Translations under genes and position numbers: made by a program
Part shown: in pieces, positions 1 through 6,799 of the stretch
Position numbering within the stretch: position 1 is the first letter of the stretch
Layout of the letters: every line of letters starts with the position of its first letter
NCBI GenBank assembly: GCA_022360105.1
Contig: JAKSDL010000593.1
Coordinates: 1 to 8,633, forward strand
DNA: 8,633 nt
Reading direction: 5' to 3'
Source: Pseudomonadota bacterium
GTDB lineage: Bacteria; SAR324; XYD2-FULL-50-16; JAHJRI01
The notes under the pieces: model-generated
What the model was told of the DNA's origin: nothing
Database searches by the model: none
What the model saw: only the letters and a program-made list of their open reading frames with translations

Positions 1-1846
1 CCGATAGATAGGGATTGTGAAGTATTTTCTTAAACGTGTTGGCTTCCAGTGATTTGAATTGCTTGAGTTCGTTTGTGAAATTTCTCTGGACCAACCAGAT
101 TATGGTGTTGTCGCTTTCATGCGAGCTATCTTGTTCATCCTGGGTTTTAATGAATTCCTTTAAAATGTGAATGAATACATCCTGAGCCCTTGGATATTCC
201 TGAACCTCTTTTAAAAGCTCTGCCTGAAAATCCATCCTTACTTTCAGAACGGCCATGGCAGCTATTTTATCCGGTTCGAGTTTGCTTTCGAACTGGACTT
301 TTAGCTTTTTCTCAAGAATCTCCAGTTCATTGCGTTTTGTTGCCAGTAGTTTATTGAAACTTTTTCGTATCAGGGTCGCTTCGTCTGACTGGGTATTTTT
401 CAAAAAACTGTTGAACTGGGAAATTAAATCAGTAGATCCCAGGTCATTGGAAAGAAATTCCAGGAAGATTTTCTGAGCAGCTTTATAATCAGTTTTTACT
501 TTGTTGTGTAAGTTGTTGATTGTTTCAGTTTGTTTGCTCAGTTCGGTTTTTAGTTTGTCCAGATCCGGAATTTCTTTGTAATCCAGGAAATTTTGATGAA
601 TCAGACCGTTGGTCGTGTTCATTTCTGCTATATAATCATGCAACCTGTTTACAATTGCGGTAATTCCGGAATCTGCAATTTCTTTTGATATGAGATCGGC
701 TCCTCCGTTTTCTATTTCCTCGGCATATCTTTTTTGAAGAGACGAAATCATATCCGCTTCTATTTGTACAACAGCATAATAGTAAAAAATCGATTCATAC
801 ATGTGGGAGGTGCCATTCAGCTTAAATCTTAGCAAGCTGATAACCGTGAACGATTCTAAGGTGTATTGGGTAAAAACCTTGGACATTTCCTGGTTAACTT
901 CCTCCATGAACTGCATGACGGCCTTGGCCTGGTAGTGACTTTCAGCAAAATAGTCCAGTTGCTTTTCCAGGCTGGGAAAGCGTTGTACCAGGCTTTTCAG
1001 TACTTTTAGAGGTTTAAGTGTATCATCCACCAGACGGCAGCCTTCTTTTAATATCTCAAGCTTGTATTCAAAATTGACTACCCCGGAGCTGCGTTTATCA
1101 TGTAAGGAGAGAATTTTTAGTTTATAGGATTTGATGAGCTCGCCGAATTTCTTGATTAAGGTATCAAGGAATTCCGATTCATCAATTTTCTTTGCTGAGA
1201 TATCAGCACCAATGGTTTCATCCAGCGCTTTTTCTTGCTCGTAAACGGAAGCAATGGTATCGTATCCGGGTTTTTCTCCTGCTTTATATTCTTCCGTCTC
1301 CACGTATTTCTCTGCAATTCCTTGAAATGATTTACAGATGTTGGCTGCGGCGGGTCGTAACTGTTGAGTCTGCGCATGGATATTACGAAGAATGACGGTT
1401 TTTATTTTTTCAATCGCCGGAAAGAGCATTGCCGGGCCATCTTCGTTTTTCTCTCCCTCGGCGACTTCTTTTGCGTTTACGATTTTGAAAAAAACTTCCC
1501 GCTGGAGATTGTGGATATTGTTACTGACAATTTGAGCAGCTCTTTCTTTTATTTTCTCTTTTCCACCGTCATCAAGACTGGATTTTGTCACTACCGCTCT
1601 GAGTCTTTGCCAGATAGTGTATATTTCCTCATAGATCTGGTAAATACGATCGAAAATATCGTCTTGGTTGATCAGACTGCCAACCACATTGCGTATCTTT
1701 TCGATATCATTCACATTTCCAATTTCCATCAAAATGGAAATTAGGGCGTCGGAAAGACGACCAATTTTTTTTGTAATGTCTTCTTCGTCTTGCAGGCTGG
1801 CGTGCAGACTTTCTGGCGAGATTATCATTGGAGTGACATCACTCAT
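1..1846 (-). CDS. Unrecognised long helical protein, 3' end cut by the window edge
   Basis: An uninterrupted minus-strand frame runs from the ATG at 1846-1844 to base 1, giving at least 615 residues with no stop. An in-frame TGA at 1855-1853 makes this ATG the first possible start; a second Met follows at codon 7. No clear Shine-Dalgarno precedes either. The protein begins MSDVTPMIISPESLHASLQD. It is rich in Leu, Ile, Glu, Lys and Gln and poor in Gly, Pro and Cys, as expected for a mostly alpha-helical protein. Stretches near residues 430-455 and 500-525 (for example NELEILEKKLKVQFESKL) look able to form coiled coils. I see no signal peptide, transmembrane segment, nucleotide-binding loop or catalytic motif. 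It follows the pseudouridine genes by about 100 bases and probably has its own promoter. I do not recognise the family. A structural or scaffold role is possible, but nothing in the sequence establishes one. Confidence 0.85.
   Translation of the reverse strand, partial: MSDVTPMIISPESLHASLQDEEDITKKIGRLSDALISILMEIGNVNDIEKIRNVVGSLINQDDIFDRIYQIYEEIYTIWQRLRAVVTKSSLDDGGKEKIKERAAQIVSNNIHNLQREVFFKIVNAKEVAEGEKNEDGPAMLFPAIEKIKTVILRNIHAQTQQLRPAAANICKSFQGIAEKYVETEEYKAGEKPGYDTIASVYEQEKALDETIGADISAKKIDESEFLDTLIKKFGELIKSYKLKILSLHDKRSSGVVNFEYKLEILKEGCRLVDDTLKPLKVLKSLVQRFPSLEKQLDYFAESHYQAKAVMQFMEEVNQEMSKVFTQYTLESFTVISLLRFKLNGTSHMYESIFYYYAVVQIEADMISSLQKRYAEEIENGGADLISKEIADSGITAIVNRLHDYIAEMNTTNGLIHQNFLDYKEIPDLDKLKTELSKQTETINNLHNKVKTDYKAAQKIFLEFLSNDLGSTDLISQFNSFLKNTQSDEATLIRKSFNKLLATKRNELEILEKKLKVQFESKLEPDKIAAMAVLKVRMDFQAELLKEVQEYPRAQDVFIHILKEFIKTQDEQDSSHESDNTIIWLVQRNFTNELKQFKSLEANTFKKILHNPYLS
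1831..1844. repeat. Short perfect inverted repeat at the start codon of the long helical gene
   Basis: GAGTGA-CA-TCACTC has 6 bp arms and a 2 bp centre and touches the start codon at 1844-1846. A 2-base loop is poor for an RNA hairpin, so if functional it would more likely be a protein-binding site. It lies within codons 1-5 and may be chance. Confidence 0.3.
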
Positions 1847-1905
1847 GGATAGTCAAAAACATACAGTTCTGAAAAGAGGCAGAGAAAAACAAGAATATTG
1901 CTCAA

Positions 1906-1911
1906 AGTATA
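1906..1911 (-). promoter_or_regulatory. Possible -10 box for the long helical gene
   Basis: TATACT on the minus strand lies about 60 bases upstream of the ATG at 1846, in the gap after psuG. It matches the sigma-70 -10 consensus at five of six positions, but no good -35 box sits 16-18 bases upstream (TTTTAT is the nearest). I see no hairpin terminator between psuG and this gene, so read-through from psuG is also possible. Confidence 0.25.
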
Positions 1912-1947
1912 CACAGTGATTCTAGAAGATAAAACCCCCCAAAAACC

Positions 1948-2871
1948 TTATTGATTTAGTTCACACAGGTCCTTTGCTAAGCAGGCACCGACTTCAGCGT
2001 TGTTTAATACCAATTGAATATTGGCCCTCAGACTTTCTGATCCTGTCAGTTCAACGATTCTGGCCAGCAAAAAAGGTGTCACTTTTTTCCCCTTGATTCC
2101 CTTATTGTCTGCCTCATTTAGAGCCTGGGATATGGCGTCATTAATTTTGTCAGCTGCCATTTCATATTGCTCAGGAATGGGATTTCCGATGACGAATCCG
2201 CCCTTTAGTCCCAAGTCCCATTTGATTTTTATGGCTGATGCCAGCTCAACGGTTGAATCGAAGGTATGATCTACTCCAAATCCACTCTGACGGGTGTAGA
2301 ATGCAGGAAATTCCATGGTTTTAAATCCAAACACCGGCACTCCATGTGTCTCCAGATATTCCAGGGTAGCGCCGATATCAAGAATCGATTTTACGCCGGC
2401 ACAGACAACTGCTACGTTGGTTTGGGCCAACTCACTGAGATCTGCTGAAATATCAAATGTTTTGGAAGCACCTCGATGGACTCCGCCTATTCCACCGGTC
2501 ACAAACACATTGATTCCCGCCAATTGTGCAATGATCATCGTCGAGGCGACTGTCGTGGCACCGTCCAGTTTTTTCGCCACAATATAGGGTAAATCCCTGC
2601 GACTGACTTTATAAACAGTGTTTTCCTTTCCCAAATAATCCAATTCTTCGTCGTTCAAACCTACTTTTAATCGTCCCCCTAAAATTGCAATTGTAGCAGG
2701 GATAGCTCCTGTTGTTCGAACGACCTCTTCAACCTGTCTGGCTGTTTCTATGTTTTTGGGGTAAGGCATGCCATGCGAAATAATGGTCGATTCCAAGGCT
2801 ACAACGGGTTGATTTTTTTGTAATGCGGATTGAACCTCGGGCGAAACATCTAAATAGGGATTAGTCATCAT
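1948..2871 (-). CDS. psuG: Pseudouridine-5'-phosphate glycosidase
   Basis: This enzyme reversibly cleaves the C-C glycosidic bond of pseudouridine 5'-phosphate to uracil and ribose 5-phosphate; breakdown is the physiological direction. The 307-residue length is close to E. coli PsuG. Family blocks run in order: ALESTIISHG (25-34), GGIGGVHRGA (126-135), DISADLSEL (140-148), CAGVKSILDIG (157-167), GNPIPE (229-234) and a C-terminal KVTPFLLARI. Glu27, His132, Asp144 and Lys161 have the spacing of the E. coli active-site residues, including the metal-binding Asp and the Lys that forms the covalent ribose adduct, so it should be active. The start overlaps the psuK stop as ATGA, and a second ATG follows directly (2868-2866). 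No Shine-Dalgarno is evident, so translation is probably coupled to psuK. The protein is cytoplasmic. Confidence 0.96.
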   Translation of the reverse strand: MMTNPYLDVSPEVQSALQKNQPVVALESTIISHGMPYPKNIETARQVEEVVRTTGAIPATIAILGGRLKVGLNDEELDYLGKENTVYKVSRRDLPYIVAKKLDGATTVASTMIIAQLAGINVFVTGGIGGVHRGASKTFDISADLSELAQTNVAVVCAGVKSILDIGATLEYLETHGVPVFGFKTMEFPAFYTRQSGFGVDHTFDSTVELASAIKIKWDLGLKGGFVIGNPIPEQYEMAADKINDAISQALNEADNKGIKGKKVTPFLLARIVELTGSESLRANIQLVLNNAEVGACLAKDLCELNQ

Positions 2872-3953
2872 GATATTGTCTGATAAGTGTTAATTAAAAT
2901 GTCTTCACAAAGGGAAGGATCAGAAGAGAATTCACTCTTCATCGTCAGCAATGAGGCTGTTGATGCGATTTTGACAGATTCATTCAAGCTATATCCTCGC
3001 AGTTGTCCATAAACCAGCGCTGCTAGAAAAGCATCTCCGGCACCGGTAGTATTTACTGCAGAACTGCCTGGAAGTTTTAGGGATGCCAGACCATGGGAAG
3101 AGCCATATAGTACACCTTCCTCTCCCATTGTCAGGATGATCGTTTGAACACCTTTGTCGAGCAAAATTTCTATTGCTTTTTCAGCCTGTTTTTTAGTTTT
3201 GATGGAAAAGCCAACCAATAGTTCTGCTTCCTGACGATTGGGTTTTATCATTTTGAAAGAACCGACAAAGTCGATAATTTTTTCTGTCTTAGCAGTAGAA
3301 ACGGTATCAAGAATCACCCTGTCCTTAAATGTGGTTGCCAAATATTCAAGCAGCCCTTTCTCCAGATTTGTATCGGCTATGATGCAGGATGCATTGTCAA
3401 TTATATGATGATGACTGGCCAGCATCTCCTTGGTTAAACGTTCTGTTATTTCCATGTCTGAAATGGCCAGTTTCATATCACCGCTGTTTTCGATTATTGA
3501 CAGGTAGATTGAGCTGGAGTGGTTTTCAATTTTTTTGATCAAACTGGTATCAATGCCACTCTGTGTGCAGGAGTCCAACAATTGATTGCCAAATACATCG
3601 TTACCAATAGCAGTTACCAGTTTGGTATTGATTCCCAGATTAACCAGATTATGTGCTATGTTTCTGGCAACACCGCCAGGAGTCATAGTGATTCTTCCCG
3701 GATTGGAATCCCTGTCGATCAGGTTGTGTTGCGTAAAACCGGTAATATCCATATTGGCACCACCGATAACCACGGCATAGTCATCTTCTTGAAGGATATA
3801 TCCCTTTCCCTTGATATGCCCCTTTTTAACCAGATTGGTAATGTGCACAGCAACAGAGGATCGCTTAATACCTAAAGTATCTGCCAGCTCTTTTTGGGAA
3901 ATCAGGGGGCTCTGCCGAAGGATCTCTATAATTTGACGTTCACGGTTGGTCAT
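2868..3953 (-). CDS. psuK: Pseudouridine kinase (PfkB family) with N-terminal helix-turn-helix domain
   Basis: A 361-residue protein with two parts. Residues 1-55 form a winged helix-turn-helix of the kind found in MarR-like regulators (QKELADTLGIKRSSVAVHI followed by a KKGHIKGKGYIL wing). Residues 58-361 are a ribokinase/PfkB sugar kinase: GGANMDI (64-70), signature 1 PGGVARNIAHNLVNLG (92-107), KPNRQEAELL (237-246), and signature 2 NTTGAGDAF (301-309) with catalytic Asp307 and the anion-hole glycines. Its overlap with psuG makes pseudouridine the likely substrate, phosphorylated by ATP to pseudouridine 5'-phosphate. E. coli PsuK lacks the DNA-binding domain, whereas E. coli YeiI has this arrangement. 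The HTH is complete from the first codon, supporting the ATG at 3953-3951. Unusually, ten C precede this ATG in place of a Shine-Dalgarno. Substrate specificity is inferred from context. Confidence 0.9.
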   Translation of the reverse strand: MTNRERQIIEILRQSPLISQKELADTLGIKRSSVAVHITNLVKKGHIKGKGYILQEDDYAVVIGGANMDITGFTQHNLIDRDSNPGRITMTPGGVARNIAHNLVNLGINTKLVTAIGNDVFGNQLLDSCTQSGIDTSLIKKIENHSSSIYLSIIENSGDMKLAISDMEITERLTKEMLASHHHIIDNASCIIADTNLEKGLLEYLATTFKDRVILDTVSTAKTEKIIDFVGSFKMIKPNRQEAELLVGFSIKTKKQAEKAIEILLDKGVQTIILTMGEEGVLYGSSHGLASLKLPGSSAVNTTGAGDAFLAALVYGQLRGYSLNESVKIASTASLLTMKSEFSSDPSLCEDILINTYQTIS

Positions 3954-3954
3954 T

Positions 3955-3964
3955 GGGGGGGGGG
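3955..3964 (-). repeat. Ten-C homopolymer directly upstream of the psuK start codon
   Basis: On the coding strand the start reads C10-A-ATG. The tract occupies the place where a ribosome binding site should lie, and no purine-rich Shine-Dalgarno is present. Homopolymers of this length are prone to slippage during replication and to miscounting during sequencing, so both length polymorphism and assembly error should be considered. A length change would alter the leader but not the psuK reading frame. Confidence 0.85.
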
Positions 3965-3977
3965 TAAGTAAAAGTTT

Positions 3978-4003
3978 ATTTAATAAGCAAATGATTATTA
4001 AAT
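3978..4003. promoter_or_regulatory. 9 bp perfect inverted repeat, candidate operator of psuK-psuG
   Basis: ATTTAATAA (3978-3986) and TTATTAAAT (3995-4003) are exact inverse complements around an 8 bp centre, 26 bp in all and about 25 bases upstream of the psuK start codon. Size and symmetry fit a dimeric helix-turn-helix site. The obvious local candidate to bind it is the N-terminal domain of PsuK itself. Arms made only of A and T raise the chance of coincidence. Confidence 0.45.
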
Positions 4004-4020
4004 GTATCCCTGTTTATCAA
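3994..4020 (-). promoter_or_regulatory. psuK: Weak promoter candidate for psuK-psuG
   Basis: On the minus strand TTGATA (4020-4015) resembles a -35 box and AATAAT (3999-3994) a -10 box, but the 15 bp spacer is short. The -10 would overlap one arm of the inverted repeat at 3978-4003, a layout that would suit repression. A promoter is expected here because the kal terminator ends just upstream, but the exact boxes are uncertain. Confidence 0.3.
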
Positions 4021-4031
4021 CTTTTGCAAAT

Positions 4032-4067
4032 AAAAAAGGGCGTCCCAATCAACATTGGAACGCCCTT
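4032..4067 (-). terminator. Intrinsic terminator after kal
   Basis: A 14 bp stem (4036-4049 with 4054-4067) with a 4-base loop lies about 22 bases past the kal stop. In minus-strand RNA every pair is made, one being a G-U wobble, and the stem is followed by six U. In plus-strand RNA the same position is a C-A mismatch and the U-run is weaker. Both facts assign the terminator to the minus strand, as the end of the lysine operon. Confidence 0.93.
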
Positions 4068-4088
4068 CTGTTTTGAACCAAGTATCAG

Positions 4089-4478
4089 CTAATGCTGAAT
4101 TCGCTGGCAGTTTTTGGGAGTTACACAAGTCCCCCTGGCTCTACAAACCAGAATCGGTTCTTTGAGTGCTGTCGCCGCTGTTTCACCCAAATCAGGATCA
4201 GGAGTGATGTATTTCCAGGCTTCGAATTCCATTTTTCGGGAGGTGTTTCCCACTTCTGTTATTTTTCCCTTTGCTTCAATAAAATCTCCCGCATAAACGG
4301 GGGCTAAAAATTCGACACTGTCATAGGCTCTGAAGAGACCCTCATCCCCATCAAAACGGACCAGCAATTCCGTTGCTACATCGCCGAACAGGTTTAACAT
4401 TTTAGCTCCGTCTACCAGGTTGCCTGCGTAGTGGGCATCATGTTGACTAATTCTTAGTTTGATACTTGTTTCGACCAT
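4089..4478 (-). CDS. kal: 3-aminobutyryl-CoA ammonia lyase
   Basis: A 129-residue small cytoplasmic protein with the length and overall pattern of the hotdog-fold lyase Kal of lysine fermenters. It removes ammonia from L-3-aminobutyryl-CoA to give crotonyl-CoA, which then feeds butyrate formation. Supporting stretches are the N-terminal [20 protein letters not shown] (residues 9-28), then [19 protein letters not shown] and [20 protein letters not shown], the last being typical of hotdog thioesterase-like folds. The start is clear: ATG at 4478-4476, three bases after the kamE stop, with a strong AGGGGG ribosome site formed by the last codons of kamE. It is the last gene of the operon and is followed by an intrinsic terminator. 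The assignment rests on sequence pattern and on adjacency to kamDE. Confidence 0.93.
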   Translation of the reverse strand: MVETSIKLRISQHDAHYAGNLVDGAKMLNLFGDVATELLVRFDGDEGLFRAYDSVEFLAPVYAGDFIEAKGKITEVGNTSRKMEFEAWKYITPDPDLGETAATALKEPILVCRARGTCVTPKNCQRIQH

Positions 4479-4481
4479 ACC

Positions 4482-5216
4482 TTACCCCCTTTTTTCCAAG
4501 ATTCTGGTGATAATAAATGAAGCCACTTTGGACGGCAGTGTTCCAGGGCCAAATCCTGCATCATAGCCCAACTCAATGGCCAGGTCATTCGTGATTCGTG
4601 GGCCCCCTGCCAGGATCAGAAACTGGCGTCGTAGATTTTCCGCTTCAAGCAATTCGATCAATTCAGTGAAATTGCGAATATGGGCATCTTTTTGCGTAAC
4701 GGTCTGTGAAACCAGCAATGCATCAGCTTTGAGTTCCAATCCTTTTTTTAACAATTCTTCGCAAGTAACCTGGGCTCCCATGTTTAGTGCGTCGATTTCA
4801 GGATATCGTTCCAGTCCATAATCCTGGTTGTAGCCTTTCATATTCATGATGGCATCAATCCCTACAGTATGGGCATCTGTTCCTATGGTTGCTCCGACAA
4901 CCGAAAGCTTGCGGTTGAGTTTTGATTTGATCAGGTTATTAATTTGGTAATAGTCCATTTCAGCCGTCACCACTTCACTGGCGATCACCGTTGAATAATC
5001 GAGACTCGGAATTGCTTTGGCAAAAACGACAAAATAAGTGAAGTTTTCAGCTACTTTTTCTGCATGGGCTAATGACACCTGCTCGAAATTCAGCTTCTGC
5101 ACATATTGTTCTGCCGCCTTTCGTGCCTTGGCCCCCATTTCCACAGGAAGTGTGAAGGTAAGCTGCACTATGCCGTCATTCAATGTGTCCCCATATGGTT
5201 TGATCAGTTCTGTCAT
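4482..5216 (-). CDS. kamE: Lysine 5,6-aminomutase, beta subunit (B12-binding)
   Basis: A 244-residue subunit that binds adenosylcobalamin and carries the PLP lysine of lysine 5,6-aminomutase, which moves the terminal amino group of beta-lysine (or D-lysine) to carbon 5. The base-off cobalamin signature DAHTVG is at residues 114-119, with His116 as the expected cobalt ligand. Eleven residues later Lys127 (in MNMKGYNQDYG) matches the Schiff-base Lys; the same His-to-Lys spacing is seen in the Acetoanaerobium sticklandii enzyme (His133/Lys144). LVSQTVTQKDAH (168-179) and LAGGPRI (202-208) are further Rossmann-domain blocks of B12 enzymes. The frame is open back to 5372, but that extension runs inside kamD and looks unlike the family. 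MTELIKPYGDTLNDG at 5216, with AGGG seven bases upstream, is the credible start, 28 bases after the kamD stop. It works as a complex with KamD. Confidence 0.96.
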   Translation of the reverse strand: MTELIKPYGDTLNDGIVQLTFTLPVEMGAKARKAAEQYVQKLNFEQVSLAHAEKVAENFTYFVVFAKAIPSLDYSTVIASEVVTAEMDYYQINNLIKSKLNRKLSVVGATIGTDAHTVGIDAIMNMKGYNQDYGLERYPEIDALNMGAQVTCEELLKKGLELKADALLVSQTVTQKDAHIRNFTELIELLEAENLRRQFLILAGGPRITNDLAIELGYDAGFGPGTLPSKVASFIITRILEKRG

Positions 5217-5244
5217 CTTTTTTCCCTGGGATAGTGAGTGGTTT

Positions 5245-6798
5245 TTATATATTTTGTTTTTCCAACAGGTCAATGATAGGATTAGAATAGTCTCCAGCTT
5301 TTTCAAATACCCCGTTCCGTCCTTTCCCGCCGTCAATTGGCCTGGAGATGTCAGCAAACTTCCCTGTTGCAATGGCTTCCATCAAACCAATTTCAACGAT
5401 GTCATTTAGGAAGGTCTCTGTTTCATTGAGCACTGACTGGGCTTGTTTTTCAATAAAACCGTCTTTTTTAAACTCAATTTCGTCACCCAGATGTTTTGCC
5501 ATGTTAAATACGGTATTAATATTCGACAGGGATTGAAATCTATCCTGCATCAGTGGTGTATGGATTGCCTCCGTGAGGATTCCTGCCAGGTGAATGCCCT
5601 GGTTGGTTGTGACAGAAGCCAGATTAAACATGGTATCCAGGCAGTGGGCATGGAAAATATCTGTGCTTTTGTATTTGGTTGGCGGCATATATTTTAGCGG
5701 AGCGTTGGGGAACAGCTGGCGTGAGAGTTGGGCATGAGCCAGTTCATAAAGAAACGCATTTTCATGTTTCGGATTGATCTCAAATGCATGACCCAATCCC
5801 AATAGATGATCCGGCAGTTTTGCTTTTTTCGCCATTGCCTCGTTGATCAATTGGGAAGCGGTAACCGTGTGCGCTGCTTCGATAGCGTCCGAAGTGGTTA
5901 AATAGTTGTCTTCACCCGTGTTGATGACAATGTGGGCATGTGCACAAATCAGACGACTGAAATACTGATCCACGAAAGTACGCTTCATATTAATATCCCG
6001 AAACAAAATACCATACATGGAATCATTCAGCAGCATGTCCAGGTCCTCATGAGCCGCACAGGCAGCAATTTCCGCCATGCATAGCCCCGAAGAGTAGTTA
6101 ACCAGACGGATGTAACGCTGCTGCTCTTCTCCGGCTTCGTCCAGGGCCTGCCGCATTATCTTGAAGTTCTCCTGGGTGGCGTAGGTTCCACCGAATCCTT
6201 CAGTGGTCGCACCAAAAGGAACATAATCCAGAAGAGATTGGGCAGTGCTGCGGATAACCGCGATAATGTCTGCGCCACTAAAGGCTGCAGATTGTGCTTG
6301 GGTGCGATCTTCGTATATATTTCCTGTGGCAACAATGATGTAACGCCAGGGTTGGGGTGGAACCGGGGTTTTGGATTGTTTTTGCTCCTTACGCTTTTTA
6401 GTCTTTTTTAAGACGTCGACAGCAGACCGTGCCAGTTCTTCTTCCTTGGTTTTGATCGCGTCTATTGAAATCGAGACATTGGTTTTCACATCCAACTGAC
6501 CCTGGCTGAGAAGTTCGGCAGTGACTTGGGCATCTCTTCCGGATATCAACATTGCTTTGGAGAAAAAGGCGGAAACGCCACTACCCAGACCTTTTTCTTC
6601 CTGAATTTGATCAACAATCTTGTTCGGCAGCGGCGTTCCGTCTTCGGTGGTTCCATCGACGCCATATAACCTTAAAACCGTACGCTCGACAGAAACCGAA
6701 GAGTGGGAGTCAATATGTTTCTGAATACCTTCAGCGATATCATATGCAGAGCCTTTGACTCTTTCTATTTGCTTTTGATCAAGTGATAGGGTTGCCAT
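5245..6798 (-). CDS. kamD: Lysine 5,6-aminomutase, alpha subunit
   Basis: A 517-residue TIM-barrel subunit that, with KamE, catalyses the adenosylcobalamin- and PLP-dependent 1,2-amino shift turning beta-lysine into 3,5-diaminohexanoate. The length is almost the same as characterised alpha subunits. Diagnostic blocks are VATGNIYEDRTQAQSAA (156-172), VIRSTAQSLLDYVPFGATTE (181-200) continuing to GFGGTYATQENF, YSSGLCMAEIA (235-245), NDSMYGILFRDINMKRTFVD (258-277), GHAFEINP (336-343) and a C-terminal ISRPIDGGKGRNGVFEK (484-500). By alignment from memory, Tyr262 matches the Tyr that stacks on PLP in the solved enzyme. A Lys-rich stretch (residues 131-143) followed by Pro residues links the N-terminal region to the barrel. 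The start lies one base after the kamC stop, with a modest GGA ribosome site inside kamC, pointing to co-translation. The protein is cytoplasmic. Confidence 0.96.
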   Translation of the reverse strand: MATLSLDQKQIERVKGSAYDIAEGIQKHIDSHSSVSVERTVLRLYGVDGTTEDGTPLPNKIVDQIQEEKGLGSGVSAFFSKAMLISGRDAQVTAELLSQGQLDVKTNVSISIDAIKTKEEELARSAVDVLKKTKKRKEQKQSKTPVPPQPWRYIIVATGNIYEDRTQAQSAAFSGADIIAVIRSTAQSLLDYVPFGATTEGFGGTYATQENFKIMRQALDEAGEEQQRYIRLVNYSSGLCMAEIAACAAHEDLDMLLNDSMYGILFRDINMKRTFVDQYFSRLICAHAHIVINTGEDNYLTTSDAIEAAHTVTASQLINEAMAKKAKLPDHLLGLGHAFEINPKHENAFLYELAHAQLSRQLFPNAPLKYMPPTKYKSTDIFHAHCLDTMFNLASVTTNQGIHLAGILTEAIHTPLMQDRFQSLSNINTVFNMAKHLGDEIEFKKDGFIEKQAQSVLNETETFLNDIVEIGLMEAIATGKFADISRPIDGGKGRNGVFEKAGDYSNPIIDLLEKQNI

Positions 6799-6799
6799 G

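Noticed and set aside
1156..1377. Small minus-strand frame of 73 codons in the left region
   Set aside because: It is out of frame with the continuous open frame of at least 615 codons that covers the same bases, and its product looks random.
1364..1744. Plus-strand frame of 126 codons
   Set aside because: It is antisense to the long minus-strand gene, with no ribosome site and no recognisable domain.
1920..1947. Possible terminator after psuG (G6 flanked by T runs on the minus strand)
   Set aside because: No stem with a credible complementary arm could be found, so this is only a homopolymer patch.
3519..3875. Plus-strand frame of 118 codons
   Set aside because: It is entirely antisense to psuK, which has clear kinase motifs.
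4036..4074. Bidirectional terminator reading on the plus strand
   Set aside because: In plus-strand RNA the stem has a C-A mismatch and a poor U-run, and no plus-strand gene ends here.
5217..5372. Longer kamE start at 5372, giving 296 residues
   Set aside because: The extra 52 residues lie within the kamD coding region and do not resemble an aminomutase beta subunit. The ATG at 5216 has a ribosome site and gives the expected family N-terminus.
5038..5409. Plus-strand frame of 123 codons
   Set aside because: It is antisense to the kamE start and kamD end, with no family resemblance.
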